From contig DGDP01000007.1 in the NCBI GenBank assembly GCA_002385485.1, positions 507-8,525 on the forward strand: 8,019 nt of DNA, given 5' to 3'. A model generated the notes under the pieces. It saw only the letters and a list, made by a program, of their open reading frames with translations. It made no database searches and had not been told where the DNA came from. This stretch comes from Acetomicrobium sp. UBA3949. Lineage in GTDB: Bacteria > Synergistota > Synergistia > Synergistales > Acetomicrobiaceae. The position numbers and the translations under genes were made by a program. Each line of letters begins with the position of its first letter. Position 1 is the first letter of the stretch. Below, piece after piece: positions 6,407-8,019 of the stretch.

Positions 6407-7761
6407 AGTTACGGTTTACTTTAAACGGACAGGAAGTTACGGCCGAGGCTTCTCCCCTGGACCGACTGCTTGACGTCTTGAGGGAGCAGCTTGGGTATGT
6501 TGGCACCAAAGAAGGCTGCGGAGAGGGAGAGTGCGGAGCCTGTTCGGTGATTTTAAACGGAAAACTCGTGAACTCCTGCCTGGTTCCAGCTCTGCAGGTG
6601 CGGGGCGGGGATGTGCTCACCATAGAAGGATTGGACGGCGAGGAAGACGCGCTTCAGAAGGCCTTCGTCGAGGAAGGGGCGGTACAGTGCGGATTCTGTA
6701 TTCCGGGGATGGTCTTGGCAGCACGGGCTCTTTTAAGCGCAAACCCCAATCCAACCAGAGAGGAGATAAAATGGGCCCTGGCGGGAAACCTCTGTCGATG
6801 CACAGGTTACGAACGGATATTTCGCGCCGTAGACAAAGCGGCGGCCGAAGGCTACGGCAGAAAGATTGCTGCTGAAAAGGGCAGAAGGGATAATGTGTCC
6901 GAGAAATCTGTAAAGCTTCAGGGAAGCGAGCCCTCCCGGGTATTTTTGCCCGACGATCTGGAGGAGGCCTTGGAAATTCTGGAAAGATACCCGGACGTGA
7001 CCTTGTTGTCGGGTTGTACCGATTTTTACCCCGACCTTAAGAAGGGAAAGCCCGAGCCCAAGAGGGTGATGGACATTTGGAATTTGAAGGAGCTAAAGGG
7101 GATAAAGCTCGAAGAGGGTTACATGGAGATCGGAAGCGGCACGACCTTTTCCGAGGTTGCCTCTTCGGATTTGGTGAAAGAGCATTTTCCCGCCCTGGCT
7201 TATCTTTCGACTTTAATTGGAGCCGTGGCCATACAAAATAGGGCCACAATCGGAGGAAATCTCGTCAACGGATCAGCCGCTGCCGACAGTCCGCCCCTGC
7301 TTTTCGTCCTTGGCGCAATAGCAGTGCTTCAAAGCAAAAGGGGAGTGCGCGAAATTCCCGTGACGGAGCTTTACAGCGGCTACAGAAAGACTGTTTTAAG
7401 GCCCGATGAGTTGCTTAAAAGCGTAAAAATACCCCTTCCTTCGGTGAAGTCGCGCCAATTTTTCTACAAAAGAGGTTCCAGGCTTGCTTTAACCATTTCA
7501 AGGCTTTCCGTGGCCGGGTTTATCGAGCTCAACGGCGAGGCAGTAGGTGACATCCGCTTAGCGGCGGGAAGCATGTCGCCCGTCCCGATCTTTTTGACTG
7601 AGACGGAAAAATATCTCAGGGGAAAGAAACTAACAGAGGAAGTCATCGACGAAGCCCGCCTCATTGCAAGCGAAGAAGTCTCCCCTAGGACTTCGAAGGA
7701 CTACAGAAAGCGCGTCACGGGCAGATTGGTATCGCGATTCTTAAAGGAGGCAAGATCATGA
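6403..7761 (+). CDS. Fused 2Fe-2S and FAD-binding subunit of a molybdenum hydroxylase (xanthine dehydrogenase small-subunit type)
   Basis: This 452-residue electron-transfer subunit passes electrons from the Mo site through two 2Fe-2S clusters to FAD. Residues 1-80 are a plant-ferredoxin-type domain with C39, C44, C47 and C59. Residues 85-150 are the alpha-helical 2Fe-2S domain with C96, C99, C131 and C133 (CRCTGY). A charged linker (about 150-178) leads to the FAD domain, with LLSGCTDF (201-208) and TIGGNLVNGSAAADSPP (282-298) as the two FAD contacts. A CO-dehydrogenase-flavoprotein C-terminal domain fills about 345-450. SGCTDF has Cys where AGGTD is commonest. This FeS-FAD order and length match the two-subunit bacterial XDH layout (small XdhA of Rhodobacter or Pseudomonas). 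The ATG overlaps the preceding Mo-subunit stop as ATGA, so that is its likely partner. It could also supply FAD chemistry to the first Mo subunit, but the first enzyme's own flavoprotein is more likely upstream. Confidence 0.92.
   Translation: MKLRFTLNGQEVTAEASPLDRLLDVLREQLGYVGTKEGCGEGECGACSVILNGKLVNSCLVPALQVRGGDVLTIEGLDGEEDALQKAFVEEGAVQCGFCIPGMVLAARALLSANPNPTREEIKWALAGNLCRCTGYERIFRAVDKAAAEGYGRKIAAEKGRRDNVSEKSVKLQGSEPSRVFLPDDLEEALEILERYPDVTLLSGCTDFYPDLKKGKPEPKRVMDIWNLKELKGIKLEEGYMEIGSGTTFSEVASSDLVKEHFPALAYLSTLIGAVAIQNRATIGGNLVNGSAAADSPPLLFVLGAIAVLQSKRGVREIPVTELYSGYRKTVLRPDELLKSVKIPLPSVKSRQFFYKRGSRLALTISRLSVAGFIELNGEAVGDIRLAAGSMSPVPIFLTETEKYLRGKKLTEEVIDEARLIASEEVSPRTSKDYRKRVTGRLVSRFLKEARS
7743..7750 (+). 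promoter_or_regulatory. Strong ribosome binding site for the deaminase
   Basis: AAAGGAGG is a near-perfect Shine-Dalgarno sequence, 7 bases before the ATG at 7758. It lies inside the end of the FeS-FAD gene, so translation of the two is coupled. Confidence 0.75.
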
Positions 7762-7995
7762 GCTGCGACGATAGAGCTTTACTTAACAGGCTTATCGACG
7801 TAATCGAGAACGACATTTTACCCCAGACTAGAAAATGCGTCCCCCTAGGCCATAAGGTCTTTGGCGGCGCCGTACTTAAAGCAGACGATCTTTCCCTCGT
7901 GGTTGCGGCCACAAATCACGAGGGAGAAAACCCCATATTTCACGGCGAGATATATACGATATTGAAGTTTTTTGAGCTTGAAGACCACCCAAAGC
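7758..7995 (+). CDS. Cytidine/deoxycytidylate deaminase-superfamily nucleoside or base deaminase, 3'-truncated
   Basis: Only the first 79 genuine codons are present. The protein has an N-terminal helix-rich stretch, a strand region ending in LVVAATNHEGENP, and FHGEIYTI (61-68). H62 supplies a zinc ligand and E64 is the catalytic proton-shuttle glutamate of the H-x-E motif. The partner PCxxC motif would come after the cut. The usual motif in the superfamily is HAE; here it is HGE, a variant I associate with one group of nucleoside deaminases. The start is well supported: the ATG overlaps the upstream stop (ATGA) and follows AAAGGAGG. Next to Mo hydroxylases and a purine-type permease, deamination of guanine, adenine or a related base is plausible, but the substrate is inference. 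The frame continues past 7995 only through adapter sequence; the residues VSYTHLR there are artificial. Confidence 0.75.
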
Positions 7996-8019
7996 CTGTC
8001 TCTTATACACATCTCCGAA
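7996..8019. other. Untrimmed Tn5/Nextera sequencing-adapter sequence
   Basis: Bases 7996-8014 read CTGTCTCTTATACACATCT, an exact match to the 19-bp hyperactive Tn5 mosaic end used in Nextera libraries. The next bases, CCGAA, match the CCGAG start of the adapter that follows it except at the very last base. This is library-construction sequence at a contig end, not biology of this genome and not a natural Tn5 insertion: nothing of IS50 follows it. Confidence 0.95.

Noticed and set aside
7996..8014. A natural Tn5/IS50 end at the right edge
   Set aside because: The 19 bases are the engineered mosaic end, and what follows is Nextera adapter sequence rather than IS50 sequence.
1..8019. CRISPR arrays, tRNA or rRNA genes, insertion sequences and a new defence or mobile system
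   Set aside because: The window is almost wholly filled by recognisable metabolic genes. The only gaps are about 60 and 30 bases, and no repeat array, RNA gene or transposase is seen.

Overview
The window is a compact, all-plus-strand cluster of molybdenum-hydroxylase (xanthine dehydrogenase family) genes with a nucleobase permease and the start of a deaminase. Together they look like part of a purine or related N-heterocycle uptake and oxidation locus. The organism is a bacterium of mid G+C with many AGG/AGA arginine and ATA isoleucine codons, TTG starts and tight ATGA junctions. This would suit an anaerobic, possibly thermophilic lineage such as Synergistota or Firmicutes, but that is a weak inference from codon style only.

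Layout. Positions 2-310 hold the C-terminal two thirds of a small 2Fe-2S subunit, cut by the window edge. It overlaps a complete 775-residue molybdopterin-binding subunit (303-2630) that resembles E. coli-type XdhA. A terminator-like hairpin (2635-2670) follows. Next come an NCS2-family nucleobase permease (2690-4063), and a second, divergent molybdopterin-binding subunit (about 4093-6406) whose reading frame is broken once at an A6 run (5487-5492). A single polypeptide fusing a 2Fe-2S module to an FAD module follows (6403-7761). The last gene is a zinc-dependent nucleoside/base deaminase (from 7758), cut by the end of the sequence.

How the genes fit together. The window contains parts of two hydroxylases with different architectures. 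The first is split-type: a small 2Fe-2S protein plus a Mo subunit, with its FAD subunit not visible and probably upstream of position 1. The second has a Mo subunit plus an FeS-FAD fusion. The permease would import the nucleobase. A deaminase of this superfamily could convert an aminated base (guanine, adenine or cytosine-like) to the oxo form. The Mo enzymes would hydroxylate the ring and pass electrons Mo to 2Fe-2S to FAD. Active-site residues differ between the two Mo subunits (Gln versus Glu at the position of bovine XDH Glu802), so they may act on different substrates or ring positions.

Sequence quality. The last 24 bases (7996-8019) are not genomic. They begin with a perfect 19-base Tn5/Nextera mosaic-end sequence followed by adapter-like bases, so the window end is a contig end with untrimmed adapter, and the last residues of the deaminase reading frame are artificial. 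I found no previously undescribed system. The points worth a second look are the adapter, the single-base frame break in an otherwise intact catalytic subunit, the paired but non-identical Mo enzymes, and the unusual residues in the permease.
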